A stretch of 12,396 nucleotides of DNA from CAZUZD01 sp964624465 (GTDB lineage Bacteria > Planctomycetota > Planctomycetia > Isosphaerales > Isosphaeraceae): contig CAZUZD010000180.1 in NCBI GenBank assembly GCA_964624465.1, forward strand, positions 1-12,396, given 5' to 3'. Each line of letters begins with the position of its first letter. Position 1 is the stretch's first letter. The translations under genes were made by a program, and so were the position numbers. Positions 1 through 8,500 of this stretch are shown piece after piece. Under the pieces are notes generated by a model. It had not been told where the DNA came from. It ran no database searches and saw nothing but the letters and a program-made list of their open reading frames with translations.

Positions 1-982
1 AGTCGTCGCCGTCGGTGTGCGACAGCAGGTGGTGGATCATGTAGTCCACCCCCAGGTGCGGGAACCGCAGCGACGAGTGGTCGTTGTTGAGCTTCAGGGT
101 GCAGAAGCGGGTCGTGTCGGTCTGGAAGCCGAGCACGAGGATGTCGCACATCAGCCGCATGTGGTCGGCGATGTTCTGCGGGATGCCCTCGGGCGGCCGG
201 GGGATGTTCGGCTTGTCGAGGGTGGGGCGCCAGCCCTGCAGCTCGCCCTGCTTGCCCGCCGAGGCGATGCGCTGCTCCACGTCGCGGACCGAGTCGAGGT
301 ACTCGTCGAGCTTCCGCTGGTCGGACGTGCTGATCTGGCGCCTGAGGTCGCCGGCCTCGGCGAGCACGGCGTCGAGGACGCTCTTGTCCCCGCGCTCGGT
401 GCTGTCCTTGAACAGCCGGTCGAAGGCCAGCGCCGGGTACAGCTCCAGGGGCGTCGGCGTGGTCGGCGAGCTCCACGAGATGTGGGAGCTGTAGAGCATG
501 GAGTAGTTCTTGTGCACCGACGGGTTGGACTTCTCGCAGCCCAGCACCAGGCTGGGGACCTTGGTCGAGCGCCCGTAGGTCTGGGCCAGGAGCTGATCGA
601 CGCTGGTGCCCGAGCGGATCTCGCCGCCGGCGGCCAGCGGGGCGCCCGAGAGCAGGTTGCCGGTCTGCGAGCTGTGGATGTTCCCCTTGGTGGCCTCGGC
701 GTTGTAGAGGCCCTTGATGAACAGCAGCCGGGAGCGGAAGTCGTTGAGCGGGGCCAGCACCTGGCCCAGCTTCATCGCGTCGCCCTGGCCCTCGGCCCAC
801 CACTCTCGGGAGTGGAAGCCGTTGCCGGCGAACAGGACCGCCAGCCGCACGGGCGGCTCGCTCGCCTGCTTCGCGGCCTGGACCGTGTCACCCCAGACGG
901 CCATCGACTCCAGCCACGGCAGCGCCATCGAGACGCCGAGGCCCCGCAGCATCGTCCGCCGGGAAAACTGATGGTTCGGCAT
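1..982 (-). CDS. DUF1552 family Tat-exported protein, C-terminus beyond window
   Basis: This is a DUF1552-family protein of unknown biochemical function, with 327 residues visible; the stop codon lies left of base 1. The ATG at 982-980 is preceded by AGGA about 7 nt upstream. Residues 7-30 form a twin-arginine signal (SRRTMLRG followed by the hydrophobic stretch VSMALPWLES), so export of a folded protein is predicted. It aligns along its visible length with the DUF1552 protein at 8567-9916: shared blocks include QTGNLLSG, PSLVLGCE, YSSHISW, HMRLMCD and LGFQTD. A histidine cluster HHLLSHTDGDD (residues 317-327) matches HHGASHDD in that paralogue and may be a metal or catalytic site (inference). 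The gene follows the cytochrome-like gene at 1036-5235 by 53 bp on the same strand, so the two are probably one operon. The truncation is due to the window edge; I see no frameshift. Confidence 0.93.
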   Translation of the reverse strand, partial: MPNHQFSRRTMLRGLGVSMALPWLESMAVWGDTVQAAKQASEPPVRLAVLFAGNGFHSREWWAEGQGDAMKLGQVLAPLNDFRSRLLFIKGLYNAEATKGNIHSSQTGNLLSGAPLAAGGEIRSGTSVDQLLAQTYGRSTKVPSLVLGCEKSNPSVHKNYSMLYSSHISWSSPTTPTPLELYPALAFDRLFKDSTERGDKSVLDAVLAEAGDLRRQISTSDQRKLDEYLDSVRDVEQRIASAGKQGELQGWRPTLDKPNIPRPPEGIPQNIADHMRLMCDILVLGFQTDTTRFCTLKLNNDHSSLRFPHLGVDYMIHHLLSHTDGDD

Positions 983-1035
983 GGTCCGGTCCTGCTGTGG
1001 AGTGGAGAGGGTGTGTCGCTGGGTTCGGGTCGGGA

Positions 1036-4000
1036 TCACTCGGCCTCGGCCGCCTGGTCGCGGCCGCGGATCGAGCGGAACTGGGGGCTCAGGACGATGG
1101 CCTCGATCGCACGCTGCACGCCGGGCTCCCTGCCGTCCACGGTGGGCTGCAGGGTGTCGAGCAGCGGCTCGTCGGAGAGCTGCACGGCCCGGCCAAGGGC
1201 GTAGCCGAGCAACTTGCGATGGAACTGCCGCACGAAGGCGTCGCGACGGTGCTGCACCAGGTACGAGCGCAGGCCCTCGAAACCGTCCAGCTCGGTGCCG
1301 TCCTGCAGCCGGGTCCGGGCGTTGATCGGGTGACCGGCCGCGTCCTGCGTGCGGAACCGGCCGATGGCGTCGTAGTTCTCCAGGGCGTAGCCGAACGGGT
1401 CGATGCGGATGTGGCACTTGGCGCACGAGGGGTCCGAGCTATGACGCTCGGTGAGCTGGCGCTCGGTGAGGTCGTCAGGGACCGTCTCGGCCAGCGGTGG
1501 CACGTTCTTGGGCGGGCGGGGCAACTTCTCACCCAGGATCACCTCGCTGAGCCAGTTGCCCCGCAGGATCGGGCTGGTACGCGAGGCGCCCGACTGCTTG
1601 GCCAGCGTGGTCGCCTGCCCCAGCACGCCGCCGCGGCCGTAGGGCTTCACGCCCTCGACCCGCCGCCATTCGGGACCGGCCACGCCGGGGATGCCGTAGT
1701 GGGCGGCCAGCTCCTCGTTGAGGAAGGTGTAGTCGGCGTCGAGCAGGTTCAGCACCGGGCGATCCTGCTGGATCAGGTCGGTGAGGAAGCGGAGCGACTC
1801 CTCGGACATCGCCCCCCGGAGCGCGGTGAAGGTGGGGAAGTGCCGTTCGCTCTTCTCGTCGAGGTTCTCGAAGCCCTGGATGTGGAGCCACTGGGCCCCG
1901 AACTCCGAGGCGAGCCGGGCGGCCTTCGGGTCGGCGAGCATCCGGGCGAGCTGGGCCCGCAGAACCTCGGGACGCTGGAGCTGGCCGGAATCGGCCACCT
2001 GGCGGAGCTCGGCGTCGGGCAGCGACGACCAGAGGAAGTAGCTCAGGCGGCTGGCCAGCTCCGCGTCACTGACTGGCCGGGCGGCCGAGCCGGGCGCGGG
2101 GTGCTCCAACTTGTAGAGGAAGGCGGGCGCGACCAGGATGCGGGCGAGCGTGAGCCGGAGGGCCTCGTCGTGGGGGATCTCGGTCGCCCGCAGGTTCGCG
2201 TAGAGGTCGCGGATCTGCTGCGACTCGGCGGCGGTCAGCGGCCGCCGGTAGGCACGGTCGGCGAAGGCGAGCAGGTGGTCGAGCTGGACGGGCTCGGTGG
2301 CGACGAGCCGCTGGCGGAACGCGGCGGCCCGGTCGTTGACCGGCTTCCGCATCGGCCCGAACGCCTTGACCATCTGGGGCGCGTCCTGGGTCGCGTACTC
2401 GTAGAGCTGCTCAAATGCCCCGGCCAGTTGCAGCGGCTCCTGGGCGACGTAGAGTAGCTCGTCCCAGAGGCGGTCGATCTCGGCGCACTCGGCCTCGTCG
2501 AGCATCAGGCGCTTGAGGGCGTCGTCCTCGCGGTAGTAGAGGTTGAGCGTGACGACCTCGTCGACGGGCACGATCCGGGTGTAGCACAGGGCGGGCGGGA
2601 AGAGGCGGCGAAGGTCGTCGAAGGCGGCCTCGAACCGCTGCCGCGCGGGGCCGGTCTCGCCGACCAGGACCGGGACGCCGGGCGTGAGGTCGGTCGACCC
2701 GGGCGGCGTGAGGCCGGCCTGGAGCTGCACACTCCCCTGCCCTTGTCCGGCCGGATGCAGCACGCCCGAGGCGACAAACTCGCAGCCCTCGACCAGGTCG
2801 GCCGGCAGCTTCAAGGCGATCAGCGACGGAGCCTGCACGCAGAGGCTCCTCGGGTCGATCGGGGACCCGTCCGGGTGGACGCCGAAGCGGGTCGTGGCCA
2901 GCCCGTACGGGCTCTCGGTGCCAGGGGCCCGGGCGGCCTGCTCCAGCGCGGCGGTGCGGAGGCTGGAGAGGAGCGGGCCGCTGAGCGCGGTCAGTTGCCG
3001 GCGGAGGACGGCGTCCGGGGCATCGGCGGCGGGCAGGTTCGCGGGCAGCTCGCTGAGCAGCCGCTGGAGCTCGGCGGCGAGGGGCGTGCGGTCGGCGTCG
3101 GTCGCCGCGGCCCGCCAGCGGGCGAGCACCGAGCCGGCGGGGATCGTCGACTGCGGCCCACCCCGGGGCGGCTCGCTGGCGAAGTGCCAGACCTCGGCGT
3201 TCCCGAGGCCGTCGGCGTGGGGGTTGCCGGCGAGGATCGATGGCGAGACGTCACGCGCCAGATCCCAGGTCTTGCCGTCGGCCTCCAGCGTCAGGTCCAC
3301 GGCCGTCAGGTCGCACGAGTGGTTGCCGTCGCGCGGCCCGATCACCAGCGTGATCAGGTCGCCCTTGCGAATCGCCAGGCCGGTCATCGGGGCGATCGGG
3401 ACCGGCGTCCCGCCCTGGGCCACGCCGCCGGCGAGCCGTTGACGGGTGCTGCCACGCCGCAGCTCCAGGTCGAAGCTGACGCCGTTGCCGCACTCGGGGT
3501 GAGCGTGCTGCACCACCCCCCGCACGGCGAGCGGTCCGTTGACCGGGCTCCGCCAGCCGAGCACGACGCTGCGATTGGGTGCGGGGTGGACGGCGACGCT
3601 GTGGGGCTTCAGGTTGCCGGGGATGCGGACGTGCTGGTCGGAGGCGTTGGCCATCACGCTCAGGGCGTCGGCCCCGACCCAGCCCTGGACGAAGTCGTAG
3701 CTCTCGGTCTTCAGCGACTTCTGGGTGAGGTAGCCGTCCAGCCGGGCGGCCTCGGCGCCGACGCCCAGGTACTCCAGCCACGCCCGCAGGATGGCCGGGT
3801 CGACCTGGTGCTTCTGGGCGAGGGCTCCGGCGTCGACGTCGTCGGCCGTCGCGCCCGCCTCGGCGGCGGCGGCCAGGCAGCGGGCGGCGGTGGCGGCGAT
3901 CTGCCCGCGCTGCGCCTCCAGCACGGCCACGAGGCTGCGCAGGTCGCGGAGCGGCAGGTCGGGGCGGCCGGGGGCGACCAGGCGCGGATTCTCCCAGATG

Positions 4001-5235
4001 ACCGCGTCGTGCTCGGGCCCGTCGCCGGCGTCCGAGGCGCTCAGGTAGAGCGTCAGGTCGGGCTCGCCGGGCTTCGGCTCGAGCTTGACCCGCAGCTCCT
4101 GGCGGGCGACGAGCGGCGTGACCGGCTCCATCCAGACTGCCGGGCCGTCCTCGCGGCCGAGGTGGCGGCCGATGTGGCCGATCGAGTTGAACTTCCAGAG
4201 CGCCTGGTGCCAGCCGGCGATCTCACCGGCCATCGCGGCCGCGTCGGCCGGCTGGGCCTGTCGCCAGCGGGAGCGAAGCCGCTCGACGGCCAGCGATCGT
4301 TCGCCGGGCTGAGGGCCCAGGGCGTCCCAGAGCTGGCCCAGGTACTTCGCGTTGAGGCCCTGCTCGCGAGCGACGGTCGCGGGCGACTTGCGGCCCGCGG
4401 TCAGGTCGTCGCGGGCGGTGAGGGTGGCGGCCAGGTAGCGCTCGACGGGGAGCAGGCCCCCCTGGTTGGTGTCGAACTGGATGCCCTGCAGGTTCACGCG
4501 GGTACCGCCGCCGGTGTCGGCGTAGCGGGCGTAGAAGCCCCGGATCTGCGCCAGCAGCTCCTCGGTCCAGTCGCGGCGCGAGGTCGACGGGGAGAAGCGG
4601 AAGCCGTCGGGTACCAGCACGGCGTGTGCGGCCACGGCCTTGCCGGCGTCGAGGTACTTGGTGACCATCGCCGGCGACATGACCAGTGTGCTGCCCGTGT
4701 TCGTGAACCCCTCGCCGGCGGCGCTGTCGACGGGGAACTCGCGGGCGGGGTCGAGCGTGGCGACGCCGGTCAGGTCGCGCAGGGTGTACGTGTACTCGGC
4801 GTTGTTCAGGCGGCGGAGCACGACGCGTCCGGGGTCGCCCGCGCTGGCGGCGGCCTCGGCGGTGAGGAACGCCTTGAGCCAGGCCTGGATGGCCGCGCGG
4901 TCGGCATCGGTCGGTTGGGGGGCGTCCTTGGGGGGCATCTGGCCGGAGTCGAGGATCTCCGCCACCCGCTGCCAGGTCCGGAGCTTCGGACGCATCGAGG
5001 CGGTCGTCGAGAACGCCTCCAGGTCCACCTCGGCCTCGGCCAGCTCGGCCGAGTGGCACTCGAAGCAGTGCTGCTTGAGCAGCGGCCGGACCTGCTGCTC
5101 GAAGGCCGGCTGGAGTCGAGCGAGGTGCTCGTCGCCGGCGCGAGCCGGGGTGGTGGCGATCAGGGTGCCGAGGGTCGCGAGGAGCAACCGGACCGCAAGC
5201 GGAGGGCATCGCAGGGTGGCAGCGTTCGGGATCAT
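1036..5235 (-). CDS. Large secreted di-heme cytochrome-like protein (PSCyt1-DUF1587-DUF1595-DUF1592-DUF1588-DUF1585)
   Basis: A 1399-residue protein of the planctomycete cytochrome family; biochemical role unknown, presumably extracytoplasmic redox. Residues 1-33 are a Sec-type signal peptide (hydrophobic LLLATLGTLIATT, cleavage after ARA). Domains in order, assigned by motif: PSCyt1 about 45-105 with heme motif C57-F-E-C60-H61 and candidate axial Met100 in GQMPP; PSD3/DUF1587 136-212 (RRLNNAEYTYTLRDLTGV); PSD5/DUF1595 985-1045 (ADRAYRRPLT); PSD4/DUF1592 1052-1184 (ASRLSYFLWSSLPDAEL); PSCyt3/DUF1588 1196-1297 with second heme motif C1271-A-K-C1274-H1275; PSD2/DUF1585 1312-1388 (RKLLGYALGRA). 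Residues 385-860 are an extra region absent from the paralogue at 5533-8559. The start at 5235 is preferred to an in-frame ATG at 5352 because it has a good ribosome site and puts the signal peptide at the N-terminus. It is probably co-transcribed with the downstream DUF1552 gene. Confidence 0.95.
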   Translation of the reverse strand: MIPNAATLRCPPLAVRLLLATLGTLIATTPARAGDEHLARLQPAFEQQVRPLLKQHCFECHSAELAEAEVDLEAFSTTASMRPKLRTWQRVAEILDSGQMPPKDAPQPTDADRAAIQAWLKAFLTAEAAASAGDPGRVVLRRLNNAEYTYTLRDLTGVATLDPAREFPVDSAAGEGFTNTGSTLVMSPAMVTKYLDAGKAVAAHAVLVPDGFRFSPSTSRRDWTEELLAQIRGFYARYADTGGGTRVNLQGIQFDTNQGGLLPVERYLAATLTARDDLTAGRKSPATVAREQGLNAKYLGQLWDALGPQPGERSLAVERLRSRWRQAQPADAAAMAGEIAGWHQALWKFNSIGHIGRHLGREDGPAVWMEPVTPLVARQELRVKLEPKPGEPDLTLYLSASDAGDGPEHDAVIWENPRLVAPGRPDLPLRDLRSLVAVLEAQRGQIAATAARCLAAAAEAGATADDVDAGALAQKHQVDPAILRAWLEYLGVGAEAARLDGYLTQKSLKTESYDFVQGWVGADALSVMANASDQHVRIPGNLKPHSVAVHPAPNRSVVLGWRSPVNGPLAVRGVVQHAHPECGNGVSFDLELRRGSTRQRLAGGVAQGGTPVPIAPMTGLAIRKGDLITLVIGPRDGNHSCDLTAVDLTLEADGKTWDLARDVSPSILAGNPHADGLGNAEVWHFASEPPRGGPQSTIPAGSVLARWRAAATDADRTPLAAELQRLLSELPANLPAADAPDAVLRRQLTALSGPLLSSLRTAALEQAARAPGTESPYGLATTRFGVHPDGSPIDPRSLCVQAPSLIALKLPADLVEGCEFVASGVLHPAGQGQGSVQLQAGLTPPGSTDLTPGVPVLVGETGPARQRFEAAFDDLRRLFPPALCYTRIVPVDEVVTLNLYYREDDALKRLMLDEAECAEIDRLWDELLYVAQEPLQLAGAFEQLYEYATQDAPQMVKAFGPMRKPVNDRAAAFRQRLVATEPVQLDHLLAFADRAYRRPLTAAESQQIRDLYANLRATEIPHDEALRLTLARILVAPAFLYKLEHPAPGSAARPVSDAELASRLSYFLWSSLPDAELRQVADSGQLQRPEVLRAQLARMLADPKAARLASEFGAQWLHIQGFENLDEKSERHFPTFTALRGAMSEESLRFLTDLIQQDRPVLNLLDADYTFLNEELAAHYGIPGVAGPEWRRVEGVKPYGRGGVLGQATTLAKQSGASRTSPILRGNWLSEVILGEKLPRPPKNVPPLAETVPDDLTERQLTERHSSDPSCAKCHIRIDPFGYALENYDAIGRFRTQDAAGHPINARTRLQDGTELDGFEGLRSYLVQHRRDAFVRQFHRKLLGYALGRAVQLSDEPLLDTLQPTVDGREPGVQRAIEAIVLSPQFRSIRGRDQAAEAE

Positions 5236-5242
5236 GGCGGGG

Positions 5243-5250
5243 CTCCCCTT
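5243..5250 (-). promoter_or_regulatory. Ribosome binding site that fixes the start of the 1399-residue cytochrome gene
   Basis: Read on the minus strand, AAGGGGAG lies 7 nt before the ATG at 5235-5233. This decides against the in-frame ATG at 5352, which would add 39 Pro/Arg-rich residues in front of a clean signal peptide. Confidence 0.7.
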
Positions 5251-5318
5251 GCGGGCGGTCGGCGATGGTCGGACGGGGCGTGGCGGCGGGCGGGGTGGTG
5301 GGGCAGGCCGATCGGTCG

Positions 5319-5383
5319 ATCCGGACGTGGCTGGAACCCGGATGGCCATCAAGGATCAGGCATCCGGAAGCCACCGATTCCGG
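5319..5383. repeat. Cluster of four inverted/direct ATCCGG-type half-sites, possible operator
   Basis: ATCCGG at 5319-5324 is inverted as CCGGAT at 5338-5343 (13-nt spacer). CCGGAA at 5364-5369 is inverted as TTCCGG at 5378-5383 (8-nt spacer). ATCCGGA also recurs directly at 5319-5325 and 5362-5368. The CCGG cores start at 5321, 5338, 5364 and 5380. The position between two divergent, related operons suggests a shared regulator site. CCGG is common in such GC-rich DNA, so chance is a real alternative. Confidence 0.3.
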
Positions 5384-5486
5384 GACAGTGGGCCCCGGTG
5401 CGGGCCCTCGCCCCGATCCGTCTCCCTCGCGGGCGCGGCCCCGAGCATTCATGAGCCCCCGCCTTGAGGGATCAGTCCCGAGCGGC

Positions 5487-5507
5487 TAACTTAATCTTTT
5501 GTTAAAC
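5487..5507. promoter_or_regulatory. AT-rich island, candidate promoter for the plus-strand module
   Basis: A run of about 20 bases around TAACTTAATCTTTTGTTAAA is strikingly AT-rich for this window and ends 26 bases before the ATG at 5533. It contains TAAC and GTTA as a short inverted repeat with a 10-nt spacer. This suits a melting region near a transcription start or a regulator site, but no consensus promoter hexamers are clear. Confidence 0.3.
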
Positions 5508-5532
5508 CGTTTCGGCCGCCGGGGCAAGGCCC

Positions 5533-8500
5533 ATGTCCAAGTCGCTGCGATCCCTGGGGCGGAACGCCGGTCTGCTGGGCCTGGGATTGGCCTGCGCCTG
5601 GACGCTGGTCGGCCGGGCCGGGCTGACGGGCTGGCCAATCCCGCCCCGGGGGCTGCGGGCGGCGACGGTCCCGGTCCGGATGCCGGCCGAGGACCCGATC
5701 GACGCGACGTTCGGCACGGTCGTCCGTCCTTACCTGCAATCGTACTGCCTGGGATGCCACGGCGCGGAGAAGCCACAGGGAGCCCTGAACCTGGCGCGGT
5801 TCGAGACGGTGGCCGCCGTCGTCGAGGATCTGGGCCACTGGGAGCTGGTCGCGGATCAGCTCGAGGCCGGGGTCATGCCGCCCGAGCGGGCGAAGCGGCA
5901 CCCGGGCGAGGCCGAGAGCGCGGCGGTCGTCGCCTGGATCGGGGAGCTTCGCAAGCGGGAGGCGCACCGCAACGCCGGCGACCCCGGTCCGGTGCCGGCC
6001 CGCCGGCTCAGCAACGCCGAGTACGACCACACGATCCGCGACCTGACGGGCGTCGACCTGCGGCCGACCCGCGAGTTCCCGGTCGATCCGGCCAACGAGG
6101 CCGGGTTCGACAACTCGGGCGAGTCGCTCACCATCTCGCCGGCGCTGGTCAAGAAGTACCTGGAGGCCGCCCGGTCGGTGGCCGATCACCTGGTGCTCAA
6201 GCCGGATGGGCTCGCCTTCGCGCCGCACCCGGTGGTGGCCGACACCGACCGAGACCGGTACTGCGTCAACCAGATCATCGCATTCTACCGGCGCCAGCCC
6301 ACCGACCTGGCCGATTACTTCCAGGCTGCCTGGCGCTACCAGTACCGCGTCGAGCTGGGGCACCCCGACGCCACGCTCGACGACGTGGCCCGAGCAGCGG
6401 CCGTGAGCCCGCGCTACCTGACGACGCTCTACGGTCTGCTGGACGGCTCCGGGCCGCAGATTGGCCCGATCGCCGCCGTCCGGATCGGCTACCGCGAGCT
6501 GCCGGCCCCGGCAGAGGGTCGCGAGGAGGGCGTCCGAGCCGGTTGTGAGCGGCTCCGCGACTCGATCGTGGGCCTGCGGGCCCAGCTCGTGCCCGAGGTG
6601 AGGAACCTGCCGGCGCGGGGCATCAACGACGGCTCGCAGCCCCTGGTGCTCTGGAAGAATCGGCAGATGGCCGGCAACCGGATGCGATACGTCAGCGGTG
6701 CCGCCTCGATCCAGGTCGAGAAGCTGCCGTTCGCCGAGGCCGCCCGCCGGGCGCTGGCGGTCCCGGCCAGCTCCGACGAGCTGAAGGACTTCGTCTCCGG
6801 CTTCGAACCATTCTGCCGCACCTTCCCCGACGCCTTCGTCATCACCGAGCGGGCCCGGGTGTACCTCGGCGATGGCGACAAGGGGAACAAGGGCCGCCTG
6901 CTGAGCGCCGGCTTCCACAGCATGACCGGCTACTTCCGCGACGATCAGCCGCTCCGCGAGCTGATCCTCGACGACGCCGGTCGCGCCGAGCTGGACGGTC
7001 TCTGGCGCGAGTTCGAAATGGTCAGCAACCTGCCGGCCCGGCAGTACTCCAGCTACCTCTGGTTCGAGCGGGCCGAGACCAGCTTCCTCCGCGGTCCCGA
7101 GTTCGACTTCGTCCGCGCCGAGGACAAGGACGCCGGCTCCGACGCCAGCATCCAGAAGCTCCGCGAGGTCTACCTGGCCAAGGCCCGCCGGATCAAGGTG
7201 GGCGACCCGGCGATCGAGGCCGTCGACGCCCAGTTCGAGATCATCCGCCAGGCGCTCCGTCGGGTCGAGGCCGACCGCTCGGCCGCCGAGCCAACGCACA
7301 TCGCCGGGCTCCAGCAGTTCGCCGAGCGGGCCTTCCGGCGGCCGTTGACCGACGCCGAGCGCGACGGTGTGGCGGCGTTTTACCGGGCCCTCCGCGACGA
7401 GGACGGCCTGGGTCACGAGGAGGCCGTGCGCGACACCCTGGTCGGCCTGCTCCTGTCGCCCCACTTCCTGTACCGCGTCGACCTGCCCGGCGGTGGCCCC
7501 GGCATCCGGGCGCTCAGCGATTCCGACCTGGCCAGCCGCCTGAGCTACTTCCTCTGGGCCAGCGCCCCCGACGCCGAGCTGCTGGAGCACGCCAGGGCCG
7601 GCGACCTGCACACCCCGGAGGTGCTCACCGCCCAGGCCCGCCGCCTGCTCCGCGACCCGAAGGTGCGCGGGCTGGCCACCGAGTTCGCCGGCAACTGGCT
7701 CGACTTCCGCCGGTTCGAGGAACACAACAGCGTCGACCGCGAGCGGTTCCCGACTTTCGACAACGCCCTGCGCTCGGCGATGTTCGAGGAGCCGATCCGC
7801 TACTTCGTGGATCTCGTCCAGCGCGACGGTTCGATCCACGAGTTTGTGGACGGGACACACACGTTCGTGAATCCGGTCCTGGCCAGGCACTACGCCATGC
7901 CCGATCTCACCGGCGGGGCCGATCACTGGGTTCGGGTCGACGATGCGTTGAAGTTCGGTCGTGGCGGTCTGGTGCCGATGGCGGTGTTCCTGACCCGGAA
8001 CTCGCCGGGGCTGCGGACCAGCCCCGTGAAGCGGGGCTACTGGGTCGTGCGCCGGCTGCTCGGCGAGGCCATCCCGCCCCCGCCGGCCAACGTGCCCGAG
8101 CTACCAGCCGACGAGGCGAAGCTCGGCGAGCGGACCCTCCGCGAGACCCTCGAACGCCACCGCGCCGACCAGGCGTGCGCCGGCTGCCACGAGCGATTCG
8201 ACGGCCTGGGGCTGGCCTTCGAGGGGTACGGCCCGGTGGGTGAAGCGCGCACCCTCGACCTCGGCGGTCGCCCGATCGACGCCCGGTCGGCCTTCCCGCG
8301 CGGCGGCGAGGGCGAGGGTCTGGCCGGCCTGCGGGAGTACCTCAAGGCCCATCGCCGCGACGAGTTCTCCGAGAACCTGTGCCGGAAGCTGCTGGCCTAC
8401 GCCCTGGGGCGGACGCTGCGGCCCTCCGACGACGAGACGATCGAGGCCATGCGGGCGCGGCTCGCGGCCGACGGCGACCGCTTCGGCGGGCTCGTCGAGG

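Larger units (their letters stand above)
5236..5532. promoter_or_regulatory. Divergent intergenic region between the two cytochrome modules
   Basis: This 297-bp gap contains no convincing gene and must hold the promoters for the minus-strand module (starting at 5235) and the plus-strand module (starting at 5533). Visible structure: a cluster of ATCCGG/TTCCGG half-sites at 5319-5383; a small GC hairpin (GGGCCC, 6-nt loop, GGGCCC) at 5390-5407; and an AT-rich island at 5487-5507 standing out from very GC-rich surroundings. I could not identify a standard -35/-10 pair with confidence. Confidence 0.6.

Noticed and set aside
17..2457. Long plus-strand open frames at 17-1204 and 997-2457
   Set aside because: Antisense to the left DUF1552 and cytochrome genes, with composition-driven translations and no domain.
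5236..5352. Extended N-terminus for the left cytochrome starting at 5352
   Set aside because: It would place 39 Pro/Arg-rich residues before a classical signal peptide; the ATG at 5235 has a strong ribosome site.
5390..5407. Small GGGCCC hairpin in the divergent gap
   Set aside because: A stem of 6 bp made of self-palindromic sequence is common by chance at this GC content; not called as a terminator or operator on its own.
2743..5454. A 903-codon open frame on the plus strand opposite the left cytochrome gene
   Set aside because: The translation is low-complexity, rich in Gly, Val, Arg, Gln and Ala, with no recognisable domain, and it lies fully antisense to a well-supported multi-domain protein. 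Such long antisense frames are expected with extreme G/C third-position bias.
5491..7926. An 811-codon open frame on the minus strand opposite the right cytochrome gene
   Set aside because: Same composition artefact: no motif, and it overlaps the whole of a gene with clear heme and DUF1592 motifs.
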